Positions 43,435 to 54,328 of a stretch of 64,000 bases of DNA are shown in pieces (positions within the stretch are counted from its first letter, which is position 1; the number at the start of each line of letters is the position of its first letter). The stretch spans positions 39,132,363-39,196,362 of the forward strand of contig JBCFYV010011164.1 in assembly GCA_039000515.1 (NCBI GenBank), read 5' to 3'. Position numbers and translations under genes: made by a program. The stretch comes from Timema cristinae. Taxonomy: Eukaryota > Arthropoda > Insecta > Phasmatodea > Timematidae. The notes beneath the pieces are model-generated. The model did not search any database. It was given only the letters and a program-made list of their open reading frames with translations, and was not told the DNA's origin.

Positions 43435-43970
43435 GAAAAAAGACATTTTTGAGTTGAATATATTTTATCACAACCAAGTGTACTGTATATTCGAGCTAAA
43501 GATAGAAATATTGCGTCGTGAATTTCACTGTGGAAATGCATACACTTTGAGTAGGGACTAGAGGTAAAAGTCACCCGGCAAACGAAATATTTTAAGAGTA
43601 GAAGTCGCAGGTATTGCAGAATTTATAATGCCTTTGCTATTTGAAGGGTAAGGATTCCCTTGAAATATGAAATTCCTTTTATTTTATACATCCATATTAC
43701 AATGAATTCTTTCATTACCTATGCTGTTTGTATATCACTCCAAAATATATTGAAACAAAAAAGGAGAATATTAATATTAAATCAGCACTTAGATGTCTAG
43801 CTTGTGGAAGTCTTATGAATATGTATGCAATATTATAATAATTTCTCTAAGTCATTAATTAAAATGGTTATTATTGCCAATTAATTTACTAAAAATATAG
43901 CTTATTATTTGTTTATTCTTTGTGAAAATACTTAATCTGGTCTTACTATAGGTTTAGGTTGGATTTATTT
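43435..43970. other. Unannotated stretch
   Basis: Nothing recognised. Confidence 0.4.
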
Positions 43971-43981
43971 CACAAATTATA

Positions 43982-43983
43982 TA

Positions 43984-44061
<78 letters not shown>

Positions 44062-44192
44062 GCACCGCTCTTACTACCCGTTCGGGTTATACGCACTTAC
44101 GCTAATGTGTAATGGTAGGGTGATTGTAAGATGAAATGAAAGACCTACAGTTTAACGTGGAATCCGAACCATGATGGTGGCCTGGCATTCCC
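43982..44192 (-). mobile_element. SINE-A, headless short form, minus strand
   Basis: A long TTA run, then AGCACCGCTCTTACTACCC, body, and 5' end ...GGCCTGGCATTCCC. CACAAATTA at 43971-43979 and 44193-44201 is the target duplication. Same 5' boundary as the other headless copies. Confidence 0.87.
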
Positions 44193-44240
44193 CACAAATT
44201 AATAACAATCTAATAATTTAAGTACAAACATTTTCTTATT

Positions 44241-44722
44241 TATCTATACTTATAAAATAACATGTCCTGACTGACTGACTGACTGATTCATCATCGCCGA
44301 GCGCAAACTATCAAGGCTACAAGCATGAAATTCGGACTGTATATTCATTTTGTTATGTAGGCACCCACTAAGAAAGGATTTTAGAAAATTCCACCCAAAG
44401 GGGTCAAAATAGGGGATGATAATATGTATGATAATATGTATGAAAGTCTGTCATTTTGAAAGTTACATAAACAAAATTTTGTATTTCGGTTATTGACGTA
44501 AAACAAATAAATACATGTTTCAGGAATTTTGGAAATTTTAATTAATAAGGGATGAAAACGGGGGTGAAAGTTTGTATCGGACTTGCATTATTTTTGATCT
44601 GAGGTTAAGTTATGGTCATCAACGTAACGTAATATTTTAAATTAATCTGTAAATACATATGTATATTTTAGTATTGTATATAATCAACTTCCACGCGAGT
44701 AAGGCCGCGGGCAACAGCTATC
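44241..44722 (+). mobile_element. Unclassified non-coding element ending GCCGCGGGCAACAGCTA
   Basis: Starts near TATCTATACTTATAAAAT with CTGACTGACTGACTGA, has GGGATGAAAACGGGGG and ends ACGCGAGTAAGGCCGCGGGC then AACAGCTA. Elements with such ends are frequent in insects; a 5' TC start and 3' GC-rich palindrome recall Helitrons, but the terminal CTRR is not met. Related start at 60498. Confidence 0.5.
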
Positions 44723-44729
44723 TATTATT

Positions 44730-46055
44730 ATATTATTATATATATATATATCTTAAATACAAAAACTTGGAAAAAGTCTTGAAAATAAATTTAAAACATT
44801 ATTATTATATTTTGCACCACTTTTATAAACATGAGCCTATATACTTGAAAGTTGCTGAGACTTCCGGCCGTCAGCCGGCTTAGCTCGTGGTTATTTTTAA
44901 AAGGTTTATTTGTATTTAAGATTTAAAATTACTATAGGAAATTAATTTCCATATAAATCGATCACAGCCACAGCACATACTGAGAGTGAACACAATACGG
45001 GTACCTTACTAACACAAAAAATGATGAGCATAAAAGTGAAAACTTCAAGTTCAGATTCGTAAAAATACCCAGATATCCACACCCTCAGTTCTCCCTCATT
45101 ATGTATGAAAAGTGTCACTTTTCTAAAGGAATTAGTTTTGCAGACAAACCCTCAAAGAATCAAGTGGTCTAAGGCGCGCAGCACGCTATAAATATTCATG
45201 AGTAAAAATAAGTGTCCTAGTTGTGCAAACAACAGTTTAGTCAAGTATTTTTAACAATGTTTCAGATTTTATGTTACCTCGCTTGGAAACCACCCACAAC
45301 AATAATCAGGTTGTTTAAGACGTCGCACTTACAATTTGTGTATAATAAGAAACTAAGATTGCGCCAATTATCAAGTATACTATTTATTCCTGTTTTTCAA
45401 GTTGCCCGAATCGTTGTTCGCGATATTTAATTCATCAGTTAATTTTTCTTTCAATAACTTTAAAGTGAAAATCTTAAAAAGTATTTAGTATGTATTAAAT
45501 TTAAGCTTTATTGGTCTTAGGTATAAGCATACAATAGGGGGTCTATATATTTATTTAAAAAATAAGTCTGAGAGTCACTTAGCTTATATTTAATGTTTCA
45601 GGTTTTGTTTATAGACTTTCTATTTACACACAAACACACACACATACATACATACACACACACAGGTAACTTACACACATACACGTACAAATATTTGACA
45701 AATATAATCACATACACAAATTAACTCACGTATTTTATCTTATTCTAGTGATAAGCTACGTAATAGAGTAAGACGAGCTAATATAATATATATTATTGCT
45801 TATTTATTACTATATTAAACATATGAAAAATAGTTATTAAAAAATAATATTGTATTGAGACATTTAAAGAAGGTTAGTGATAAAGCAGGAATAAATCCTC
45901 TTTTTTGATGGGGGAAACGTTTATGATTTCATTTTCCTATAAAATGTTATCATTTATGCAAAAAAGAAATTTAAATGTTGCATTAGCTACAAACATTTAC
46001 AAAAACGCACCTAATCACACCATTCCCTGTGCACATAGCTGAAGAAAAACAAATC
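44730..46055. other. Mostly unannotated stretch
   Basis: No supported gene. A SINE-like scrap CAAGTGGTCTAAGGCGCGC lies at 45169, and a CA-rich microsatellite at about 45628-45690. Confidence 0.4.
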
Positions 46056-46059
46056 CGTA

Positions 46060-46480
46060 ATTAATCCTTCCTCACTAACTTTCTCCACACTTCTCTAACC
46101 TTGTATACTCTCTTTGTTTCAACAACATTAATATACCAAGTCATAAATGCTCTTTTATCAAAATTTCAATGTTTCTCTTTTCCACACAATCCACAACATT
46201 TAGTCACGTCTTAAATGGCCTGTACCTTCCTTTTTATTCACACACACTACCTTCATATATTTGTTTCATACTCAATCCAACTCATCTTCTCAACATGCCC
46301 AAACTAACGTAAGACACTTCTTTCTCATTGACCTATTGGATTTCCTTTCAAAACACACTCCTTCAGCACCCATTCTTTATTGACTCTGTACATACGAGTT
46401 TTCCCACATACATATCCTAGGTATCTCATTCCGACCACATCTACCTTACTATTATATTTTGTATGACAAATTCACTCTTC
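46060..46480 (-). pseudogene. LINE ORF2 C-terminal region, antisense remnant
   Basis: Read on the minus strand from 46480: a 'VGMRYLG-VCGKTR' type segment, NEWVL-KECV, then a degraded R-x-F/L-GHVE-RM segment, KQIYEGSV, KGRYRPFKT, and an EYTRLEKCGES end. The order (RY-R-VCGVTR-D-RN, WFGHVERM, GRPR-W, ARDR-EWR) is characteristic of the tail after the reverse transcriptase in many animal LINEs. Many stops. This is a different family from the LINE at 1-3185. Confidence 0.7.
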
Positions 46481-46517
46481 ACATTCATAAAACTAAAAAA
46501 TTATAAATTTCTTTCAA

Positions 46518-46518
<1 letters not shown>

Positions 46519-46576
<58 letters not shown>

Positions 46577-46612
46577 TTATAAAATATATATATATATATA
46601 TATTATATATAG
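46519..46612. repeat. TA microsatellite
   Basis: (TA)n in two blocks separated by AATATATATTATAAAA. Confidence 0.95.
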
Positions 46613-46659
46613 TTATAAGTTAGTGCTGGCGTTGTCCGGGAGAAATGTTTTTTGTTAGT

Positions 46660-46835
46660 GATGGTATGTCTAGGTTTTGTAAGTCACTTTAAATTTTAAA
46701 ATCCCAAATTATAGGTGCACATATTCGTGTAGAAGTTCAAATAAATTTTTAAAATTTCAGGCCTTTTCGCTCGGTAGATATTGCTCAATGCTCATGACAG
46801 ACAAACAAACTCTTCATTTTATTAATATAGATGTC
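46660..46835 (+). repeat. Dispersed repeat end, related to 23185-23330
   Basis: Shares CACATATTCGTG, GCTCATGACAG, and the end TTTTATTAATATAGAT. Probably the 3' end of one transposon family. Confidence 0.6.
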
Positions 46836-46959
46836 CATATCTCAAGGCTAAATCATGATTTAGATTCTAACTCTATAAATACGTATAGTTTAAGAATCAC
46901 ATAGCCTAAGATATTATTTATGCAGTTTAGTGAGGAATTCTCTATCTCAATATCATATT

Positions 46960-47370
46960 CTGAAAATTGAAAAATTCCACCTGGACACAGGAATCGAACT
47001 CAGGACCTTTGATTTTGTACGTCAAAGCTCTTTCTAACCACTGAGCTATTCAGGAATCTCCCAAGCCCAGGGTCATTCTTCACTCATTATTTTAATGCAG
47101 GTTCTATGATGGACGTGCGGAAATCGTCGGCTACAAAGGTGTGATTTTATTATGATCACGAGCTATCAGATAATGCAGCCACCTTCGACTCGGTAGTTTG
47201 CCGACGATTTCCACACGTCCATCTTAGACTCTGCCTTAAAACATGAGTGAAGAATGACCCTGAGCACGGAACGATTCCTGGATAGCTTAGTGGTCAGAGA
47301 ATTGGTGTACCAAGTCAAAGCTCCCGGTTTCGACTCCCGTGTCCAGGTGTCATTTTTCTATTTTTAGAAG
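46960..47370. mobile_element. SINE-C/foldback palindrome with a tRNA-like head in each arm
   Basis: Left arm 46960-47141 and right arm 47179-47370 are reverse complements with scattered differences, around a 37-nt loop. From the centre outward each arm has CACCTT, a CCGACGATTTCC block, CACGTCCAT, TGAGTGAAGAATGACCCTG, then a tRNA-like head (TAGCTCAGTGGTTAGA type A box; GTTCGATTCC type B box in the left arm, TTTCGACTCCC in the right), then CCAGGTG and a T-rich end. The two heads would be transcribed outward, away from each other. Confidence 0.82.
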
Positions 47371-47374
47371 AAGT

Positions 47375-48425
47375 ATAGTTTAATAATAACTGATTTTTTT
47401 TTCTAATTTAAAATTTAAAAAAATGGCTTATACATTTGGTATAATTTGGATATAATTAAAGTGTTCTACTAATAAATATCACTGAATTTTGTTTTTCAAG
47501 GAAAATTTATATTAGGATCGTTTACGGACAAAAGATTTTAAATAATTAAAATTCTAAATGTCTTTAACTATTTAGTTAAAAATGAGTAGGCCTACATGAG
47601 GAGTGCTTAATAATGTATAATGATGAATGTTTGTTTAAAAATTCAAAAGTAGTGATATAAAGGTAGTTTGTTAGTAACTGTATTTTTTTTAAATTTAAAG
47701 CTTTTGGAAAAATTACTTTTACGATTTTGTTCCAAGTGTATATATGAAGAATGCTTTGTGTTTTATAAGGAAAAATAGTTAACAAAGTCTGAAAGTATTT
47801 ATAATCTACCCAATTATTTAATTAATCTTTAAAGAGTTCTCATTTGGAATGTAACTCAAATTAATTAATTCATATTCATAATAGTTATGACATTGACTCC
47901 AGTTATTTGAATTGTATCGTTTATTTTAAACAAATATTATTTGAAATTATTTATATTGGCCCTTATCATTATATCATTTGAAATCATGATCCAATTAGTG
48001 ACCGATTCCCTGTGAGTGTCTTTAGTTCGAGTTAGGGTGAGGTAAAAATGTAATCTGCGTTGGGCTGGGTAAAACAGGGGAGCTATGACTGATTTTTATA
48101 TCAACCCTTGTATTTTTAATATTAAAAGCGATTTATGAAAACACGACTACTTTTAAATTAATGAAAAGGGTAGATGAGGGTAAACGCAACCGATATTCAC
48201 TTGAAAAGACGAATGTAAACCAGTTTGTGTGTGTGTGTTTTTGGGTTGGGGTGGGGGGGGGGTAGGGAGGTGATGGTAGTATACACTTAGTTAAATTGAA
48301 AGCTTCTAGGATATAACCACGATCCCCTGGGTCAGAGTCAGGGAAAGCTTAGTCAACCTTGTTGTTACTAATCGATAGTCTATATTTGGAGACTTAAGTT
48401 GCACTAAATAAATCTTACATTGATA
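47375..48425. other. Unannotated AT-rich stretch
   Basis: No supported gene. A TG run followed by a G-rich patch (GGTGGGGGGGGGGTAGGG) lies at about 48225-48268. Confidence 0.4.
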
Positions 48426-48427
48426 TA

Positions 48428-48560
48428 TTGTCAACCTCGATGGTCAGGGAGTAAAATGTTTTCCTCAAGACCCGATATTCATAGGTTAAAACTCAGCTGG
48501 GTTTCAACGATTTGTCTTGAGCGATAACAATCTGTAGCACAACTTCCTTTGGGGGGGTAA
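48428..48560 (+). mobile_element. Old SINE-B head
   Basis: CAACCTCGATGGTCAGGGAG (A box region) and GGTTAAAACTC (decayed B box), then CAGCTGGGTTT. Confidence 0.4.
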
Positions 48561-48705
48561 GTAAAGATTATGTTTATTGTGGTATTTAAAATAACCCTGG
48601 AAGTTATGTGAAAATACCTTTTTTTATTCCAGACCCTTTTTTATAAGAGCAAATTATTAGCAACCCTGAGCAGTAATGGTTATGTTAGGTTAAGATTTGA
48701 TATTC

Positions 48706-48904
48706 TAGTTTCTGTTTTTAGCACTTTTGGATGAAATGAGAAACACAAATAAATTTAATAATTAAAGCATGAAAGGTCGCAATGTATAATAATTTCAAAT
48801 TTTCTATAGTACATTTTTAATTTTCTTGTATTTGTATGATTGCTGTGACCCCCAAAGAATATCACGACCCCCGAAGGAGTCACAACCCACAGTTTAAGAA
48901 CCTG
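48706..48904. mobile_element. hAT-like MITE
   Basis: The right end, reverse complement, reads CAGGTTCTTAAACTGTGGGT then TGTGACTCCTTCGGGGGTCG, the classical subterminal pattern of hAT elements. The left end TAGTTTCTG is a decayed match. Flanks TGATATTC (48698-48705) and TGATATTG (48905-48912) form an 8-bp duplication with one mismatch, the hAT size. Confidence 0.65.
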
Positions 48905-49075
48905 TGATATTGAGAACACAAACAACTTCATTTTAATGATAATAGATCTTTAATATCAATAGAAATCATAAGAGATATTTTTGGATCGTATTGGAGTCGC
49001 GTCAATGACTGAGCAAAATGTTGTAATCTTTAATATAATTGAACAATTCAATTAAATATACATAAATACATACTT

Positions 49076-49318
49076 CGGTGGCTACATGGTCTAAGGAATC
49101 TTTATCGTATTATACTATACTGCCTATAGCAAGAAAATTGGGGTTAGAATCGTGGTCGTGTGTATTGAGGATGATTTTTCCTAAATACTTTTTCACTCTC
49201 TCTCCACATAAATGCGGGTACACTTTATTTAAAACTAAATTTCCTCATCCTAACACATTAGCGTATTTTGTAAATAAATACTTAAATAAACCGGTGTCAA
49301 ATCACCTGAATATTTGAT
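49076..49318 (+). mobile_element. Old SINE-B copy
   Basis: Head CGGTGGCTACATGGTCTAAGG, B box GGGGTTAGAATCGTGG, core CTCTCTCCACATAAATGCGG, decayed tail near 49290. Confidence 0.7.
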
Positions 49319-49327
49319 ATCCTTATT

Positions 49328-49510
49328 TTGACACAGTGGTAGCTGAGCAGTCTGATAAGCTAGACTCATATATTATTTGATCGCCTATGTCGTGGAGGCT
49401 GGGGTTCTCATCTTGAGTGAGTTAATTGAGTATATGTTTCTAATTTGTAATTTTCCATGTTAGTTTTCCTATCTTCTATGCAGTAGAACTCAGGTGAATT
49501 TTTAAAATAA
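49328..49510 (+). mobile_element. Old SINE-B head and body
   Basis: CACAGTGGTAGCTGAGCAG, TGGAGGCTGGGGTTCTCATC (B box region), TTTCCATGTTAG body. Confidence 0.5.
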
Positions 49511-49632
49511 AATGTCCTATTTCTACTACATTATATTGGCCTTTGTGTTATTCTGGGTTCATGAAAAACATAACTTTTACTTACGTCCACATAACGTAAA
49601 GTTTATCCTCTTGTTTAAAATAAAAACCATAT

Positions 49633-49980
49633 CTGGTCCTGTGGTGTAGTGGTCAGTGCATCTGACTACGAATATAGTGGTGCCGGGTTGGATTCTATGT
49701 CAGTACCTTGGGTATCTTTATCTTAAGGGGAATTATACCAACGGTCACCATGGGTTGGTCAATTAGGCCATAGTTTGGTTTAAGACTCGCACTGGCCACA
49801 CCTCCCTATTCACTATCATCATTTCATCTTATTACGGGTACGAATCGTAGACAACCTTCATAGGGGTACACTGGGCAAAGCTCTGTGTCAACAGAGTGGT
49901 GAATAGTATACATACAGGCCTGAACTGGAAGTCATATCATTCCCGGTCACTAATTCCATACGCTAAGTAAAAAAAAAAAA
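49633..49980 (+). mobile_element. SINE-D, tRNA-derived with poly-A tail
   Basis: Head with A box TGTGGTGTAGTGGTCAG and B box GGGTTGGATTCT; about 270 bp of body including ACCAACGGTCACCATGG and GGGTACACTGGGCAAAGC; ends in 12 A. The 3' end differs completely from SINE-A/B, so it probably uses a different LINE. Target duplication not found. Confidence 0.75.
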
Positions 49981-49989
49981 CGTAAGCCA

Positions 49990-50700
49990 TTACTATGCCT
50001 TTACTTAACAATGACGTGACGTTAATTTAAAGTAATGGTTTGTCGGGTGATAACTTTCACGTGAGCTTACGTTACGTGATATGTAACACTTGGTCTCCGC
50101 CAGTCAATAATATTGCGAACAAAGGCATCACGGATATTAAGTACTGTACGTTATTAATTGTTTGCCTTTGCTGTTCTGACGATCTCTTCACTATTGTTTG
50201 TTTATCCACGTTTCGCGAACACGAAAAGTTCTTAACCTCTTTTTTTCTTGTAATTTTGTAGCTCCTGTAAGATTCTAATTCATGTACTTAAAGCTTAATC
50301 CAACTTAAAAGCTAGGCTCAGTTTAAGTGAACAGTTGGTTTTCAAACAGTTTAAAATCATCGTCCATGTTTTGTTACTTTAAGTAAATTCAGAGCACATA
50401 CGATACTTATTTAAATTAGGCCTACGTGTACACTAAGTCAACTTTACGTTACATGAAGATTATCGTGATCTTGAAATTATAGCTACCTATATAAAAATGT
50501 GGCTTGTTTTAGACGAAAGTGCAATGTATAAGATCCTAAATCACAATCATATTAAGGTACTCCTGTAAACCAGTTCTAAAGCTCATTTTACGTTATTAAA
50601 TTATTTCTGAAAGTAAAATTATTTAAAAAAAAGGGATATCAACGTAAGCTATTTAATATTACCTCCGCAATATTCTCACTACGCGTTAGAGATTCAAGCA
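49990..50700. other. Unannotated stretch
   Basis: No supported gene. AAGCCATTACT (49983) and AGTAATGGTTT (50031) are a short inverted pair. The 73-codon frame at 50040-50261 has no signature. Confidence 0.4.
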
Positions 50701-50714
50701 ATAGCTTTTAACAA

Positions 50715-50862
50715 TGGGCTAGCGATTAGTAAATATACCCACATTCGACTAAAGGGAGATTGGTAATCCATTCAAGAAGAGTTTTATTGTTAAACCCAGC
50801 TGAAATTTAAACTCCGACCTCCCCATCACCCAACACTTAGTCAGTAATTTTAAAGAATAACA
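50715..50862 (-). mobile_element. Old SINE-B copy, minus strand
   Basis: ACCCACATTCGACTAAAGGG core, B box complement GAAATTTAAACTCCGACC. Confidence 0.45.
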
Positions 50863-50869
50863 ATATAAA

Positions 50870-50965
50870 CATCGCGACCATTCATGTGGGTCAAGGGTTT
50901 TAATGTTGGGAAATTTTCAAACACCTGTATGATTTGATTCCCATCATGAGGACTGGAATTTAAAA
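50870..50965 (+). mobile_element. tRNA-like SINE head (family F-like)
   Basis: GACCATTCATGTGGGTCAAGG resembles the head at 10357; B box TTTGATTCCC. Confidence 0.45.
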
Positions 50966-51436
50966 TTATACTTATACAAAATATTGTAATATCTCACTTG
51001 GATTTATTAGATACAAAATACTCATACCGAATATAATGGTCAATATGTGAGGGTAAAATTCGTTGCCCCCGTCCCTTCCCCATCCCCATCCTTCCACATA
51101 CAAACATGTAAAAATAGGATTACAGAATAAACCACGCATCCTGTTTTTAAAAGGTCTCCCTCGTTTTTGCGGTTTCAATTAACTTATTTGCTCGTTCATT
51201 GTCGGTGATACAAGTGGGCATATTTATACCAGCGTTAGCCAACATTACTATGTAATGTGCTACAGTCAGGGTTGCCATAAGTCCAATTTTCCCCTTACAT
51301 ATCCTTTTTTTGGGACATCAATATAATGTCCGGGTGAAATTGTTTTAATGCTAAATATTCCGCGGTTTCTTACCAACTATGTTGCCTAGAAGAAATAAAA
51401 ATAATCAGTTCATTGGATAGATCATATTTAAGATTT
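50966..51436. other. Unannotated stretch
   Basis: A single hAT-like end motif CAGGGTTGCCATAAGTCC lies at 51268, without a visible partner. Confidence 0.35.
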
Positions 51437-51440
51437 ATTT

Positions 51441-51675
51441 TAAACACCACGTCTTGTTCCAGTTATACGTTTATGTATTAATGGTTTTATGGGTTAGGAA
51501 GGTTATATTCATAGGATGTGTACCCAAATTTTCGTGGAGGGAGAGTGGAAAATCAATTTGGATAAACCATCCTCAGTACACTCAACCGAGATTCGAACCT
51601 CGATCTCCTCGTCATCGGTAGTCCAGTCTTCAGCAAAGGTAGTGCGTTAGACCACGCGGAAACTAAAGCGGGTAA
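51441..51675 (-). mobile_element. SINE-B copy, minus strand
   Basis: Tail AAACACCACGTCTTG, core TTTCGTGGAGGGAGAGTGG, B box complement GAGATTCGAACCTC, head complement TTAGACCACGCGGAAAC. Nearly complete. Confidence 0.75.
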
Positions 51676-51679
51676 TATT

Positions 51680-52212
51680 TAAGATTAAATTTACTCCTGT
51701 TTAGTGAATTAAAAAAATTAATGTATTGGATTTTGCCATGACACAGCGTTATAATTTGAAAACATCTATAGGGATAGTGATCTAAAATATATGTTCATTC
51801 CCTAGAAATTAAAATATCCTGATAATCAGCTGTTTTAAGCTATTGTTGCAATGCATCATGGGTCAACATACAACGAGTGAATTACTGAGCAATTCAAGCA
51901 GGTTCTGCTCTCTATTTTCGTCGAACGTGTGAATCAAGCTTAAGTGTGAACTAAAGTAATAAATTGTCTGACACTTTAGATCATAGATCAGTCGTAACAG
52001 GTTTTCTTGTGAGTCAAATATTCTGGGTCTTATTCCCAGAATGGACAAAAATATATTATAATTGGTAAATTTTATGTTTCCTGTGACACCGTGATGAATT
52101 ATTGCTCCGAGGACTGCGTGTTATATGTTTGTTCTATACTCAAGTAAGTGATTAAGACGTGTAATGATAGAATCATTTAGCTTATATCTTTATTATTATT
52201 ATTATTTATTTG
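51680..52212. other. Unannotated stretch
   Basis: Nothing recognised; the 61-codon minus-strand frame has no signature. Confidence 0.4.
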
Positions 52213-52508
52213 AGGTATTTGATGTCCACTCTCTGAACCAACTGATTATATTAGCACACGAGAATTTCTACGAGTAATAGTGAAAGGACCTTCCAATTTT
52301 GCCGGGAAAGATATTGTCACATACTTTTCAGGTTTCCTTTACTTGCCACTATCGACATAGAACCAATGGATCTATATCCTCTCCGAAGGAAGCTGAGCTA
52401 CGGATATTCATCGCCAAAGAAAAATCTGTCAGCCTTGGTTGGGTTTGAACCCATGAACACTGGGTCCTTAGCTGAGAGATTTACCCCAATACCACAAAGA
52501 TAAACCAG
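52213..52508 (-). mobile_element. SINE family E copy, minus strand
   Basis: Minus strand head: TTTGTGGTATTGGGGTAAAT (A box) and CATGGGTTCAAACCC (B box, about 52447). The body shares AACTGATTATATTAGCACAC with 9596-9810 but is about 80 bp longer, so the other copy has a deletion. Confidence 0.7.
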
Positions 52509-52606
52509 TTTTAGAAAAAGTATCTTTAAATATCTTCAATAAAAAAATGGTGGCTAACGTTGGTGTTATTATTAATTGTAGTAATTGAGCCTACAAAAGT
52601 TATACA

Positions 52607-53152
52607 CCCAGTTCTGTGGCTGCATCACTCTCACAATACACTATATACTGACAATGATGGGAAGATCGAGGTTCGATCTCAGTCGGGTGTATTATTATTA
52701 TTATTATTATTATTATGATTATTATTAGCACCGCGTCTTACTACCCGTTCGGGTCATACGCACTTACGCTAATGTGTAATGGTAGGGTGATTGTGAGATG
52801 AAATGAAGGACCTACAGTTTAACGTGGAATCCAAACCACGGTGGAGGCCTGGCATTCCCCACATTCACAAGATGTCTTGTCAGAGGTGAAGGAAGGGTTT
52901 GGAAATCAGATAAATCTGTGCCGGGACCGAGGATTGAACCCCGGCCGCCAGCACAGAAGTCTGACACCTTACCCCTAGACCACCAGGTCACCCGGGTGTA
53001 TTAAGTGTGTCTTTTTCCTAAATGATTTTACACTCTCACTCCACGAAAAACTGGAAACACTTTCTACTAAATCAACATTCCTCATCCCTAATGCATTAGA
53101 GTAATTAGTACCCAGGCGATATCCCAAATGGTTAGTAATACACTATGCTAAA
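52607..53152 (+). mobile_element. SINE-B copy split by a younger SINE-A
   Basis: Left half 52607-52694: head TTCTGTGGCTGCATCACTC and B box GAGGTTCGATCTCAGTCGG. Right half 53004-53152: TTTTTCCTAAATGATTTTAC, core CTCTCACTCCACGAAAAAC, tail ending in GGTTAGTAATACACTATGC. Removing 52695-52993 plus one duplication restores a continuous SINE-B. Confidence 0.85.
52695..52993 (-). mobile_element. SINE-A, full-length with tRNA head, inserted in SINE-B
   Basis: Same structure as 21705-22017, with A box GGTGGTCTAGGGGTAAGG, B box GGGGTTCAATCC and AAT tail. CGGGTGTATTA at 52684-52694 and 52993-53003 is the target duplication. Confidence 0.9.
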
Positions 53153-53471
53153 ATATTACACTACGGCTATACAGTTTAATCCAACCAAGATACAACGATT
53201 CCCTGTACAATCAACCATTGGGACATAACGCATCCTCCCTGATAGCCACATTCCTCGGTTCACCGCATTTTACTGTCAACAAATGTTGCATCACTGAGAG
53301 GGGCATTCGAAAACCACTATCTGTCGGTTGTTGACACGCAACAAATTGCTGTGTGTCCATTCGATATTTTACAAGGAGTTTCGGCGTGTGCCACTGGTAT
53401 TGGTATTGTATGGGAAACTAATATTAGATCCCTAAGATTGAACTGTTGTGTCGTCAAATAGATAACAAAAA

Positions 53472-53688
53472 CCTGCTTCAGTGGCCGAAAGGTCTAAGGC
53501 TACACACCTGTAATAGACTGAACTTCTGCTGAAGGGGAGATAGGGGTTTGAGTCTTAGTTGTATGTAATGAGGCTGGTTTTATTTAATGTGTTTCCAATT
53601 CTAACTCCCACGCAAATTCCGGTACATTCTCTATCAAGTCAACTTTTCTCATCCTTAAAAAATTAGCCCAGTTAGTACATATGGCAAG
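53472..53688 (+). mobile_element. Old SINE-B copy
   Basis: Head TCAGTGGCCGAAAGGTCTAAG, B box GGGGTTTGAGTCTTAG, core TCCCACGCAAATTCCGG, tail start TTAGCCCAGTTAGTAC. Confidence 0.7.
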
Positions 53689-53825
53689 CTTTGGTGGCCG
53701 CATGGTCTAAAGTGTCACTCTCGTGTTAGACTAGACTGTGGATGACAGGGTGATTGGGTTTCAAACCTCGGTAAGGTGTACTGAGGGTAGTTTTCAAAAA
53801 ATTGTTTTCCACTTTTTATATTTTT

Positions 53826-54092
53826 GTATTATTATTATTATTATTATTATTTTAGCACCGCGTCTTACTACCCGATCGGGTTATACGCTTAAGTACTAAT
53901 TACATTAATGGATTAGGAATTGTTAAGGTTGAATTAAAGGAAGTAAACCCGCATTTGCGTGGAGGGAGAGTGGAAAACCATTTAGGAAAAACCACCCCAG
54001 TTCACCCGACCGAGATTCGAACCACGAACGCCCCGTCCTCAGCATTCGGGCTCAACATGACAAGCGCGTTAGCCAACTACGCCACAGAGATG
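53826..54092 (-). mobile_element. SINE-B, minus strand, near full-length, nested
   Basis: TTA tail, AGCACCGCGTCTTACTACCC, core TTTGCGTGGAGGGAGAGTGG, B box complement GAGATTCGAACCACG, head complement GTTAGCCAACTACGCCAC. Tail abuts the host SINE; its head abuts the tail of the next copy, so it probably entered that tail. Confidence 0.82.
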
Positions 54093-54328
54093 GTTTTTTT
54101 TATCACCGCATCTTACTACCCGTTCGGGTTATACGCTTAAGTACTAATTACGCTAATGGATTAGGAATTGGGAAGGTTGAATTTAAAGCAAGTTAACTCA
54201 TTATCGTGGAGGGAGAGGGGAAAACCAACTCCAGCTCACCCGACCGAGATTCGAACCTCAATATCTCCTTCCTCGGCAGTTTAGCTCTGCTCAACTAGCT
54301 CGGGAGCTGACTACACTACCGAAGTGGG
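54093..54328 (-). mobile_element. SINE-B, minus strand, nested
   Basis: T run, ATCACCGCATCTTACTACCC, body, B box complement GATTCGAACCTCAAT, head complement ACTACACTACCGAAGTGGG. No AAT tail, as if the preceding SINE replaced or separated it. Confidence 0.8.

Noticed and set aside
53955..54140. 61-codon ORF and similar short frames at 32612, 43371, 49078 and 7271
   Set aside because: The first four lie inside SINE bodies and the last in the LTR-element tandem repeat.
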